From: Mya arenaria
Lineage: Eukaryota; Mollusca; Bivalvia; Myida; Myidae
Length of the DNA: 64,000 bases
NCBI RefSeq assembly: GCF_026914265.1
Contig: NC_069133.1
Span: 14,365,375 to 14,429,374 of the forward strand
Direction of reading: 5' to 3'
Shown: one piece after another, positions 26,558 to 37,559 of the stretch
Layout of the letters: each line of letters starts with the position of its first letter
Numbering within the stretch: the stretch's first letter is position 1
Notes under the pieces: model-generated
What the model was told of the DNA's origin: nothing
Database searches by the model: none
What the model saw: the letters and a program-made list of their open reading frames with translations, nothing else
Made by a program: the position numbers and the translations under genes

Positions 26558-26870
26558 GAATGAATGAATGAAGCAATGAATGACTGAAGCAATGAATGAC
26601 TGAATGACTGACTGAATGAATGCATGAATGCATGAATGAATGAATGAATGAATGAATGAATGAATGAATGAATGAATGAATGAATGAATGGATGAATGAA
26701 TGAATGGATGGATGGATGGATGGATGGATGGATGGATGAATGGATGGATGGATTGATGGATAAATGAGTAAATGAATAATTAAATTAATAATTATAACAA
26801 TAATAATATAATAATAATAATAGTAATATGATTATAATAATAATAATAGTAATGATAATGATAGTGATAA
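26558..26870. repeat. GAAT/GGAT then ATA-type microsatellite
   Basis: Starts with mixed 'aatgaatgactg' units, becomes a long pure (GAAT)n run, changes to (GGAT)n near 26705, then decays into ATA/ATG-type trinucleotide repeat up to about 26870. Confidence 0.95.
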
Positions 26871-27320
26871 CAATGTTTCAAATGGAATGACAATGTTTAA
26901 TGTGGAATGACAACGTGTCAAGTGGAATGACAATGTTTCAAATGGGATGGCAATGTTTCAATTGGGATGGCAATGTTTCAAAAGGGATGGCAATGTTTCA
27001 AGTCGGATGATAATGTTTCAAATGGTTTGGCAATGTGTCAAGTGGGATGGCAATGTTTGAAGGAACATGACAATATTTCAAGGAACATGACAATGTTTTA
27101 AGTGAGATGACAATGTTTGAAGGAACATGACAATATTTGAAGGAACATGACAATGTCTTAAGTGCGATGACAATGTTCCAAGTGGGATGACAATGTTCCA
27201 AATGGAGTGACAATGTTGCATTCGGGAAAACAATTGTTGTGACAAGGATGGAAGTGGGGTGACAGTGTTGCATGTGAGATAACAATATTGTGTTTTGGGA
27301 TGACAATCATGGATATGGGG
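26871..27320. repeat. 20 bp minisatellite
   Basis: About 22 copies of a 20-base unit of the form 'ggatggcaatgtttcaagtg', with a variant subfamily ('acatgacaatatttgaagga') between 27060 and 27160. It follows directly on the microsatellite. Confidence 0.92.
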
Positions 27321-27814
27321 TGACTTAATAAGAACTAATAGATGTAGAGCATATAGTGAATTATTTTAAAGAATGAAATTTTTACAGTCAGTTATTACGA
27401 TTTAAACTGTTTCATTCATGAAAAGCATGTCATTGACTTCAAAAACGACCGTTCTATAAATAGCCATGCCTTATTTCTGTACAATAAGTTTGGGAATATT
27501 GTGATGTTGCATGTGTATACAACGTTTCTTTTGTATCCACGTGTTTTTTATTCAATGCGCGCCTCTGTTAAATTTGTTTATGCCTGTTAAAGATTGACAT
27601 GTAACGTGTACGTATACAACGTACCAAATAACGAGTTGGCAACACTCTTGGAAATGTTTGTTTTTCATTACTTTGAAATCGTGAATAAACGAAGCATTTA
27701 CTAATCAACATAGATAAATACACCAACTATGGCGACATGAATAACGCCTTGTCTTTTTTGGATTGAATGCATTAGGAAGAATTCGACGATTTTTCACTGA
27801 AACAAGACAAGCTT
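27321..27814. other. Intergenic, nothing recognised
   Basis: No supported feature before the MITE. Confidence 0.5.
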
Positions 27815-28185
27815 TTAAAGGTGCACTCTCACAGATTAAACGTTTTGAAAACGTAATTTTTTGTCTTGGAACGAGCCAATTTTTGCAAAAATCCATGGAA
27901 ACCAGTCATATAAGACTGCTGACAAAAAATCAGATCGAAGATTTTTATATTTAAGTTTTATATTTAAGTTCAAAAATTGATGTTTTATGCATTTTTTTTA
28001 AACCGTTAGTAACGGTTTAAGCCATAAAACATTATTTTTCGAACGGAAATATCAAACCTGCGATCTGATTTTTCATCAGCAATCTTATATCATTGGTTTG
28101 CAGATATTAACGCAAAAATTTGCTCTTTCCAAGACAAAAAATAAAAACGTTGTAAAAATGGCAAATCTGTGAGAGTGCAGCTTAA
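27815..28185. mobile_element. Fold-back MITE flanked by TTAA
   Basis: The left end 'aggtgcactctcacagatt' is the inverse of the right end 'aatctgtgagagtgcagc', and the two arms stay complementary almost to the centre (near 28000, where 'aaccgttagtaacggttt' forms the turn). Both ends abut TTAA (27815-27818 and 28182-28185), the target duplication used by piggyBac-type transposons. There is no coding sequence, so it is a non-autonomous element. Related sequence lies at 1780-2040, 38397-38510 and 54640-54750. Confidence 0.85.
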
Positions 28186-28602
28186 CTCGTATCCATATCC
28201 GTCTGCATCTAAAACTTTTTAAAACGTTCTGTCGTGATATATTATGGTATAGTAATTCGATGAGTGGATGGGTGTTCTATTTCCAATATGAACTTTTTTT
28301 ACTAAACACGCCCGCATATAAGCCAACCACTAGTACCGTGCACAAGAACAAGTTGTAAAAATACATTTCCGCCAAAGTCTAATCGGATTTTATAGAATAA
28401 TTATAAGAAGAAATTTGGTCAAGCCAAAAATGAAAGTAACTGCTGTTTCACCATCTTTTTAAAAAAAAAAAAAAATTTTTTTTCAAAACTGTATCCATGT
28501 ACGATTTTTTTTTCTCAAAATAATAGAGTTGAATCGTATTAAGTTAATACTATTAACACAGCTGGCAATAAAGAGAATAACATACATATATTGTAATTTC
28601 AG

Positions 28603-29388
28603 ATTCACATGGATATGACCAAAGGAGTGGAGGCAGACACCTTTGAGGTGTGTGAAGCCGAACTGTCTCGGGAATGTGATATAAGACGCGATACGAAAAT
28701 TCATTCAGGAGGGAAGCCATACTCATGTGGGATATGTGATACTGCTTTTTCTCATAAAAGTTCCTTACATGCTCATAGCAGAATACACAAAGGAGAGAAG
28801 CCTTTTAAGTGTGACACTTGTGGTGCTGATTTTGCTCGGAAACACCATTTACAAACACATCTGAGAATACACACAGGTGAGAAGCCATATAAGTGTGAGA
28901 TATGTGATGCTGCTTTCTGTCATAAAACTGCTTTACATAAGCATACGCGAATACACACAGGGGAGAAGCCATTCAAGTGTGAGACATGCGATGTTGTTTT
29001 TTCACAGAAATATGATTTACAGAGACACTTACGAGTACACACCGGAGAGAAACCATACAAGTGTGAGACATGTGAAGCTGCGTTCTCTCATAAAAATTCT
29101 TTACAGGCACACATAAGAATACACACAGGAGAGAAGCCATATAAGTGTGAGATTTGTAGTGCTGCTTTCTCTCGAAAACATCATTTGCAAACACATACAA
29201 GAATACACACAGGAGAGAAGCCATATAAGTGTGAGATATGTGATGCCTCTTACGGTCATAAAAGTTCTCTGCGAAACCATAAACAAATACATGTACACGC
29301 AGGAGAAACGCTATACAAGTGTGACACATGTAATGCTGTTTTTTCTTGCAAAAGTAATTTACTGACCCATGTTCGAGTACACATATAA
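28603..29388 (+). CDS. C2H2 zinc-finger protein 1, terminal exon (intact)
   Basis: An intron acceptor ('ttgtaatttcag') ends at 28602, and the first ATG is 28609. From there 259 residues are open to a TAA at 29386-29388. Residues 1-35 hold an acidic leader and a degenerate finger without its first cysteines. Eight good fingers follow, each C-x2-C-x12-H-x3-H, joined by T-G-E-K-P-Y/F linkers. The last linker is altered (V-H-A-G-E-T-L-Y). Such arrays bind DNA in the nucleus, usually as transcription regulators. No KRAB, SCAN, BTB or ZAD domain is visible. Earlier exons may extend the protein; the frame just upstream of the ATG is not tested by any recognised exon. It is the only one of three paralogous loci in the window with start codon and frame preserved, so probably functional. 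Confidence 0.88.
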   Translation: MHMDMTKGVEADTFEVCEAELSRECDIRRDTKIHSGGKPYSCGICDTAFSHKSSLHAHSRIHKGEKPFKCDTCGADFARKHHLQTHLRIHTGEKPYKCEICDAAFCHKTALHKHTRIHTGEKPFKCETCDVVFSQKYDLQRHLRVHTGEKPYKCETCEAAFSHKNSLQAHIRIHTGEKPYKCEICSAAFSRKHHLQTHTRIHTGEKPYKCEICDASYGHKSSLRNHKQIHVHAGETLYKCDTCNAVFSCKSNLLTHVRVHI

Positions 29389-29469
29389 AATAAGCCATCT
29401 AAGCGTGAAACACGTGCGGATGACAGTGCTAAAATTTTAACTTTTTTGAGCACTTTGTTCATTGCATAA

Positions 29470-29475
29470 AATAAA
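29470..29475 (+). terminator. Polyadenylation signal of zinc-finger gene 1, candidate
   Basis: AATAAA 82 bases after the stop codon, in a sensible position. Confidence 0.5.
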
Positions 29476-29479
29476 ACTG

Positions 29480-30868
29480 GCTAGATATGAAACCAACTAG
29501 CCAAAAAAAGTCATCGATTTGACCTAAATGGCTAACAATTATTAAATGTATCAAAACTTCTATTCATTTGTTAATATGCACTACAAGTTTGTATTACTTT
29601 GGTAGACATTTGTATCACTGTTATAAATATTAAGGTAACTTGATATCAAAGCAGATGGATTGTTTATAATATATATATACTGTCTTTATTATTTTTAAAC
29701 TAGCATGGAATTTATATAATGATTACGTAAATAAACGAAAATGACGGGTTACAACTGTTTTTATCTTTTAATTAAAGTGAAAGCGCGATCGATAAAACGA
29801 GACACAGTCTACTTATTTATGTTGTTGAAGGATTTAAACTTACTTTACAGACACGGTGGATCATCGTTCACCGAAAATAGCTGATATTTCTGCTAATTGT
29901 TAATTTTAAATGATAATTATTATTTATTATAATCGTCAGATGTTTTATCCAACAAATAAACATTGCATCATATTGTATGGACTGGGTATAGTATTTTTCT
30001 GGACTGTGCATAGCTGTATACTAGAAATAAGTGTACGGCCGAGAAAATTATACTGATTGTGTCATAGACGTAGTAAGTGATGTTTGTTAAAGCTTTTAAA
30101 CATTAAACATTAATTTAGTTTCATTATTTATATATACTTTTATTTCCTCCATAATGCTATGAAGAGCAAAACTAAAGTTTATAAATGTACAACATACAAG
30201 TTTATAACATGTCAGTATACAATTAAAGAACTATTTAAACAACATTCACACTTATATAATTCATTTTGGAGTACATATATTGGGATTCCACAAAAATGGT
30301 TTATTGTCACATAAAATTTTCGACATTAACTCTCCGATGTCCTTACGTGAGCACAAGGACATCAACTGTCACCGTTTTTCATCGTGTTTGTTCAATATGG
30401 TCTTCCAACATGATTTCGACGGGAATGTACCATAGTATATATAATCACTAATATAATTTATGAGATTATACTTCTGTCTATATATTTCAGGTATGAATCC
30501 AAGGCTGTGTTAGTCATAATTAATGAATCTCACCAGCCTATGGTTAAACTGCTTTAGCGAGATATGCGTTTGGTAAGCGGTATAGCTGTCATAGGAAATG
30601 TAATTGCCTTATGTCTGTACAAGGCTGCACTGATGTAATATCAATTGCACATGGCGCAATGTCCGTGCTTACTGTATGCTTAAAGAATTGTATAAATTTA
30701 ACACAGAACATGTGAGATATCTTCAGTTTGACGATATCGCTTGTCAGTAACTCATTGCCAAATAGTCATTTTGGTATAACAACGCTATTGTATATAGTTC
30801 TAAGGGTCATCGCGTTTAGTGAATATAGGTTACAAAGAGTGTACAACGCAGTTGTTTGTTTTTAGATT
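29480..30868. other. Intergenic, nothing recognised
   Basis: AT-rich; no protein-like frame and no repeat that I can define. Confidence 0.5.
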
Positions 30869-30979
30869 GCTGGCCACCAATCTCATTATAATCAGATCCC
30901 AAATACACGCTTCACGACGTTACGCTATGTGGATCTGAGGACTTCGCGTAAGGGGTCACCTCAGATTGACCTCTCCACT
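30869..30979 (+). repeat. Dispersed repeat, left inverted copy
   Basis: 'ctggccaccaatctcatta', 'gatctgaggac' and 'gtcacctcagattgacc' occur in inverted order at 35446-35560 ('ggttaacttgaggtgacc', 'gtcctcagatc', 'taatgagattggctggcca'). The two copies could be ends of a ~4.7 kb element or two independent insertions of a dispersed repeat. No transposase is seen between them. Confidence 0.7.
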
Positions 30980-31770
30980 AGCCAATGAAATTGCTCGTTA
31001 CGTCGAAGGCAGACACGAAGCTGACGTTTTCTCCAAACGTCATGGCCGAATTAAGCTGTGAGTATATGGCAATTTTACAAAAAAATAGCAAATTCGTATG
31101 CTCAGAATGGTGTCGTTTTGATGAAACTTTCAGGGTTCCTTCCAAAACTACTTTTCTCTCTGTATACCAAATGCCATTAAAATGACACCATTTTAAGATG
31201 CTGCAATAGCCGTTTATTTACGAGGTAAACACCGGCATCCGTCACTTGTAGATGTAAACCGATTGCTATTGGATTAAGTTTATAATAAATATTCCTTTCC
31301 ATCCTGTATGTTCTTTTAACTGTTTTTAAGTGTCATTGATTACTGAACTATTCTCGTAGTTAACACTACCAAAAAACAAAATGGCGTCTTAGAAAATTGA
31401 ACTTGTTTGTTAGTAAAACAATTCCAATATGATCATAATATTACGAACTATTGACCTATTATAAACGATGCGGATACATAAGCGTGATTAAAATATTTAA
31501 TATGAATATTTTAATACCATAATATTAACGGGTTATTCTGATGTCCATGAAAAGTTATGAACTTGCTGTATGTCCAGTTGACTGACACTTTCATTTTCAC
31601 CAAAAATATTACATTATTTATTCATTTCGTATGTACAAATGTTATGACTCTGCTGCAGCATTAGATACTCTGTAAAGCCTGCTTGGAAAGAATTATTAGA
31701 ATGAACAGTTTGATAAAAACACCGGATTATGAAACGTAAATACAAAATCGTATTGTGTGTGGGTAAGAAC
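30980..31770. other. Intergenic, nothing recognised
   Basis: Only a short open frame at its start, without recognisable domain. Confidence 0.45.
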
Positions 31771-31773
31771 CAG

Positions 31774-31850
31774 CCGCCCGGTTAGCTCAGTTGTGTAGAG
31801 CGTCGTGCTAGCGTTCCGGCGGTCGTTGGTTCGAGCCTCACCCCGGCATA
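31774..31850 (+). ncRNA. tRNA-derived SINE-like sequence
   Basis: 'ttagctcagttg' matches an A box and 'ggttcgagcct' a B box at tRNA spacing. The D arm (gctc...gagc) pairs. The anticodon loop would read AGC if it were a tRNA, but the anticodon, T and acceptor stems pair poorly ('gcccggt' against 'ccccggc'). A tRNA-derived SINE head is more likely than a working tRNA-Ala. Confidence 0.5.
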
Positions 31851-32061
31851 CTTAACCTCGCAGTTTACTTTAATATTGTAAATTATTGTAGATCATCATA
31901 GTTGATGTGTGAACCAGGCCCTGGCGGAGACCAAGTGTTTATTTCGCCAATATATTGTAATAATAATGTAGATGATAATAATTTATGACAGTCATAGATG
32001 AATACTATTGAATAAATGAGCTGAATTTTATTAATAACCATGTAATTTTATTTTTTTACAG

Positions 32062-32173
32062 TTTAAATATGAGTCTTTTAGTTCTCTTCCCCAACCGGAT
32101 ATCCTACAATACAGATATCATAAAGGATTTAAAACCAAATGACCCCCATCCAGGATACAAGCAGAGTTTATTG
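32062..32173 (+). other. Exon-like segment
   Basis: Bounded by a long polypyrimidine-AG acceptor ('tttttttacag') and a strong donor ('ttg|gtatgt'). One frame starting from an ATG inside is open to the donor (35 codons); another is open for 24 codons to a TGA. No family is recognised. Confidence 0.25.
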
Positions 32174-32399
32174 GTATGTACTAGCAGTTGTAGATTAATT
32201 TTAAAGATTGAAGCTTGTACACTGTCATTTCATAGAGTTTGAAACAAATATGATCTGAGCTATCTTCCCTGGCTGAGTTAACATTTGAATATTTTTATAA
32301 TGTTTAGATTGTTTTAGCAGTTGTTGTGATCACATGACTACAACGTGATCACAGAATGAGAGGGTGCTGCAAGCAGTGCCCTGATTGGCTGGCTAGAGA

Positions 32400-33590
32400 A
32401 AAACTGTGGGTTACAACATACAGAACCAGACAGAACAGACGTATATCTTAGCAGTTACTGTATCAGGTATCATGGATGGTAAGTGCTGCTTAACCTGTGT
32501 GTAACTGTTCATTGTATTTGTATTTTAATAAATGCAATACAGTACTCTCCAAGTGTATTTAATCTTGTCCCATGGATGAATGTTACTGATGTACTTGTCC
32601 ACAATAATACATTCTTAAAAAATAGACCTACACTAATATTAAAACAAGTAATTATAATTTCACTGCCTATTTAAAGAATACATTTTTTATGTACATGTTC
32701 TTGTGTGCAGAATAAGTTACTAACTAATGTTACATTGACATGAATGGAAATGAATGTGTGTGTTTTTTGACAACTTATTGCTTTTAGTTGAACAATTCAG
32801 GAAGTCCAGCTGTCTGAAAGTCTGAGAAGAAGGTGTTCCTGTATTAACCATATCCATATGGTAATCCTTAGACACAAACAGAACAGGTGAATACATATTC
32901 AGTTAAAATGTTCATCAAACTGTTTTTATTTTATTTAAGGAATAGAAAATAGGTAGATATAATACTACTTGAAGTTAATGATTAAAGCATCTTTGGATTC
33001 CATGTGTTTGCAATATTTGTGTAAAGATAAAAAAACTTTTTTGTAAAAATTTGAATGATATTACATTGCAAGTCTGGAAATATACTTGTGAAGTATTATT
33101 CTTTCACTCTGTCAAAGAGAGAAATCAGTGAAGAAATTTAAAGTAAATCATATTAGATGACTTAACATTTTTTATTACTTAGAATCCAAAACACAACATT
33201 GTTGTAGCTAAGCATTTATCAAGAATTTATTTATTCAACTATTCTTTCAATTCATTATTAAGGTACACTATGGAAGTGCAGAACAACTGGGACTCTGGCT
33301 GCCTCATAACAGCAACCATTATGTAAACAAATATGTTAAGAAAAAAGAAAACAGGAGTCAAAATATTTCACATTAAACATGATCAGCTATGATGAATTTG
33401 ATCATTTATACAGATCAGTGACATTCACTTCATTAGCTATATATACTGCACATGAATACAGTTTGTTACCAATCATTAACTATTTTATTTGTTAATTTTT
33501 GTATTAAATGTGTCTCTTTATGTTATGTTTATGTTATGGTTAAAGTTTATTAGTTTGAATTTGCCAAAATAAAATGTCTTAATGTGAATG
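32400..33590 (+). ncRNA. Possible three-exon transcript, probably non-coding
   Basis: Three exon-like segments have good borders: one ending at 32478 (ATGGATG|gtaagt), 32788-32886 (cttttag| ... |gtgaat), and 33263 to about 33590 (attaag| ... with AATAAA at 33568-33573). Joined, the only ATG frame gives 14 codons, so any transcript would be non-coding or relic. This rests on splice-site pattern alone. Confidence 0.22.
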
Positions 33591-33599
33591 ACAGACACA

Positions 33600-35445
33600 C
33601 CATTTAGCAGCTTAGTGTTTGAGATGATATTTTGTCAACTGACCCAGCTTCTGTTCAAACGTACTGATTCACTTCATTAAATCAATAACTACTGAATGCT
33701 GATTTACCTTAATAAATGTATACCAGATTTGAAAAGTACTGCCATCCCAATGGACAAAATATAGTTTTGAACACTAAGTCTACGTATATCGGGTATCTAT
33801 TTTATTTAATAAACTGCTTCCAGAATACGATGATCTCATTTTTTTCCCTGTATATTTGAATTATAATTAATCAAATCACCGAGTTAGATACAGACGTTTG
33901 AGAATAATTAAGTCACTTCATCCTCCCTCTATTTTGGCTGAAAGAGAAGCTATGTTTTCTTTACAGATTGTTCCATTACATGTATAAACTATAAAAGAAA
34001 TCGAAATACGATAGAAATTTCTCTGAAGTGAAATATAATGCCTCAATTACTTTAGTACAAAAAGTTTAGGTGGTGAAAGCATCTTAACACCCAACTGTTG
34101 ACTGCTTTTAACCAGTTTATCAGATGTGTACAAAAGAAGGTTGTTGTTTTTTGTAACAAAAGAAGGTTGTTGTTTTTTGTAAAAAGCTTTTCCGACTGCT
34201 ATGCGCGCTCAGTATTTTATCAATATCGCGAGAAAACTCCGCTCGAATGATGTGATTACTGAAATATAGTGAATATGATGATGAAGTAGATTTTAAAATC
34301 TTCCATTTTATCAGCCGAAACACTTCCCAAATATCAAAACCTGATGTCGGGTTGGCAAAGGCGAAACCAATTGTGTCCAATGTAATTATTAATATTTAGA
34401 ATGATAATCATAAACAATAACACCCTAATTCACTTTTCTAAGTATATCTTAAATCAAATACCCCACAAAATATTCATATTATTCACCTGATTCAGTCTTT
34501 ACTCTTAAATCAAAATATTTTTGGGCATTCTCTGAAAAAAAGAATTTTTTATTCCAATGCAGAGTGTCCCAGCCTCCTGGGGTTTTCATATTATCTTAAA
34601 ACCTGTTTGATGATACATCCTTCTCCTAACAAAAGATAATATAAAAAAATCTTATTATTTATTAAATGAACCTCACTCTTCTAAGTTCCAAAATATTGCA
34701 GCTGCAATGCATTAAAAACAGTTTATATCACAGGGGTTTCCCTCGTAAAAATAACGAAAAAACACGACTGAGCTTTATACAATTAAATACAAGTCAAGTT
34801 AAAACTTACCTGGCTTACAGTAACATTTACTGTGCAACATGATTAGCATAGATGATAGTTTACACATGCTATACTTAGGTGTTTACATATAACATTAACA
34901 ATGTATCAATATGAACACTTGTAAGCATAGATATGTGCAAATAATGACTAACTTTCAGCATTTAACTGGTCAATCACCGTGATTAACGTCTGAGAACGAA
35001 GTTCAGATCCAGGAATCTAGACGATGATGTTGCTCGTGCTCGCGAATTTGTATTACATTGTCAAATTCAAAACATCACATCAGGTTTGTAGTGGTGTATC
35101 ATCTATGGGTATAATTAATAATGTTATTTATCCATTTACACGATATACTCTCGTTTAAAAGCATTATATAACTTTTTTTTAATCCAGTTAAGTTTATATT
35201 GTCGTTTTCCGATTCAGTTGAACTGTCATCCTTGACCTTTTTATTTATTTCACGCTTCGTTAATTTATCAAAGGCTAACAGTCACTGATTTTCGGAAAGA
35301 AATTGTTAAAGCGGGCAGAGAGATCCCGGGTCAGCATCGTCACCAGCGACGCCATTTAAAGTTTCAACCAAACCTGCTACGTTACAAACGTTATCATTGG
35401 ATATGATTTCGTGCACATGCTTATCAATATGCAATTTATAAAGGT
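33600..35445. other. Intergenic, nothing recognised
   Basis: A 26 bp direct repeat ('aaaagaaggttgttgtttttt' type) is found near 34132-34183; otherwise no feature is supported. Confidence 0.5.
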
Positions 35446-35560
35446 TAACTTGAGGTGACCTCTAACGTCATGTCCTCAGATCGTATATAACGTAATGAAA
35501 TGAAGTGAACGTCACGATATGATTTTAATGAGATTGGCTGGCCACTGGCCTACTGATCAA
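35446..35560 (-). repeat. Dispersed repeat, right inverted copy
   Basis: Inverse partner of 30869-30979, about 4.6 kb away, with moderate divergence between the copies. Confidence 0.7.
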
Positions 35561-36390
35561 ATCTACTTTTTGACATGACATTCTAATTGATTATTATCAA
35601 TTATTGCGCCGGGGTTTACAAAATGGGACGTTGGATGTTATACGGTTTCAAACAATGCAAACGAAAATACCACTTTATTTCAATACGTTCATAAGATTGC
35701 AACGTGAATGTGATATTAGAAGCAAGCCGAAATATCTTAAAAATTATATAATAAGTGATGAGCCGAGGGGATTAGATAATTATAAACCAATACTTGGAAC
35801 ATAAAATGTGACTAAAAGACGCTGCTTTTATTAACGTTCTACAAATAAAAACAAATCTGCTCATTTAAAATTGGGTTTCACTTAACTGACTTATCACAAC
35901 AAATAAACTTGCGAAATCAAAGCATACAATGTTCATACATTGTATATTCTAGTACATATGTTTATCACTTAGCTAATTGTATTTAAAATTAGTATATTAC
36001 ATCCCCTTTCCTTAGGTAATGACAGAAACGTACCGATTGTAACCATACAGTTTTGAGCCACTCAAAATATTTGTTTGTATTCGAATTTCATTGCCTGTAA
36101 ACTGGCTTATGAAAAAAGTAAATTTCTCTAGTCGGTGTTAGTTCATACAGGATCTAAATTGGCTCCATAACCAGTGCATTCCTCGGTTTCACTATTATCG
36201 ACTGACACTTTTTTCACTAAAATCAGACATATGTCACATGTATAATGCGTGCCCATCCAATCGCCTGTTTGTACGCTCTTTTGTTCAGACTATGTTACAT
36301 GTATAACACTATTTTTTCTAGGATGTAAATCAAATGTATAGCCTATACTAAGGGCTAAAATATAGAATATAGGCCATCATTATTTTTATT
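35561..36390. other. Intergenic, nothing recognised
   Basis: No supported feature. Confidence 0.5.
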
Positions 36391-37300
36391 TAGAAATTCA
36401 GGTTAAGTTTTGCATGAAAGCACACATAGGTTGATATTTCAGCAACTACGTAATATATTGCATTGAGACTTTACCCAATGTTAATCAACCATTCATCCTA
36501 CTTAAACATGTTAGATAACTCTGGTATGCACTTCATGCAGATAATTGCACTTTATTATTATACTTAGAAATTCTGGTAAAGGTTTTTCATGTAAACGAAC
36601 ATAGGTTTATATCTCAGCACCTACTTGGTGTATTGCATTGAGACTTTAAACTATGGTACACAACCATCCAACCTACTTTTTTAACTATGTAAGATAACTT
36701 AATTTTGCATTGAATGCAAAATAATTGCTCTAGAAATTCCGGTTAAGATTTTGCATGTAACCGCATTTAAGTCAATATCTCAGGATATACATCATGTTTT
36801 GCATTGAAACTTTGGTAATGTATAACCAACAATCTAATAAATGAAGATAAATAACACTTTTTAATATAACGCAAATAATTTGCTTTTATTATTTGACTTA
36901 TTATGGTTAAGGTTTGCATGTAAGCACACATTTGTTATAACTCAGAAACTTATTGATGACTTGCAATGAGACTTAATACAAATAGTACTCGACCATCCAA
37001 ACTACTTAAATAACCAAGAAAGATAACTGTAGTTTGCATTTAATTGATATTATGACCCTTTTCATTCGACATAAGAATTCTGGTTAAGGTTTTGCGTTTA
37101 ATCACTTTTAAGTCAATATCCCAGGAAAAACATCGTGTATTGTATTGAAATTTTATACAAAGAACCCACCCATTCCACCTTCCTAATTAATCAAGAAAGA
37201 TAACTCTTGCATGTTTTCTAATGTGTGCCCCTTTTTGATGCGACTTATAAATTCTGGTTAAGGTTTTGCATGTTAGCACACAACGTACTTAAATGACTAA
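36391..37300 (+). repeat. Satellite-like array, ~170-180 bp unit
   Basis: Six diverged copies start with 'aaattctggttaaggttttg' at about 36391, 36564, 36731, 36895, 37075 and 37250. Shared inner blocks are 'catgtaagcacacat', 'tatctcag', 'ttgcattgagact' and 'aagataact'. The same opening ('ttggttaaggttttgcatg') closes the window at 63982-64000, so the family is dispersed. Confidence 0.85.
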
Positions 37301-37559
37301 TTTAAATAACTTTATTTCGCAAATAATGGCCCTTTAAACACGTCATATATTGAAATTAAATCTAATCTTTTTCTACAGTGATACATGCTTTTCAATCCTT
37401 ACACTCTGAATAATTATCACCATGTACAATAGATGCCTTTATGATCACTGTTATGCATATTTGTATGTAAATTATAATCTGAGTTTCAGCAAAAGAAATT
37501 GAATATCGGCTTTCAGTAAGTAACACGCATTGTTGTTAAGAACTTAAGTTAAACGACTT

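Noticed and set aside
31774-31850. Functional tRNA-Ala(AGC)
   Set aside because: The acceptor, anticodon and T stems have mismatches; a SINE head fits better.
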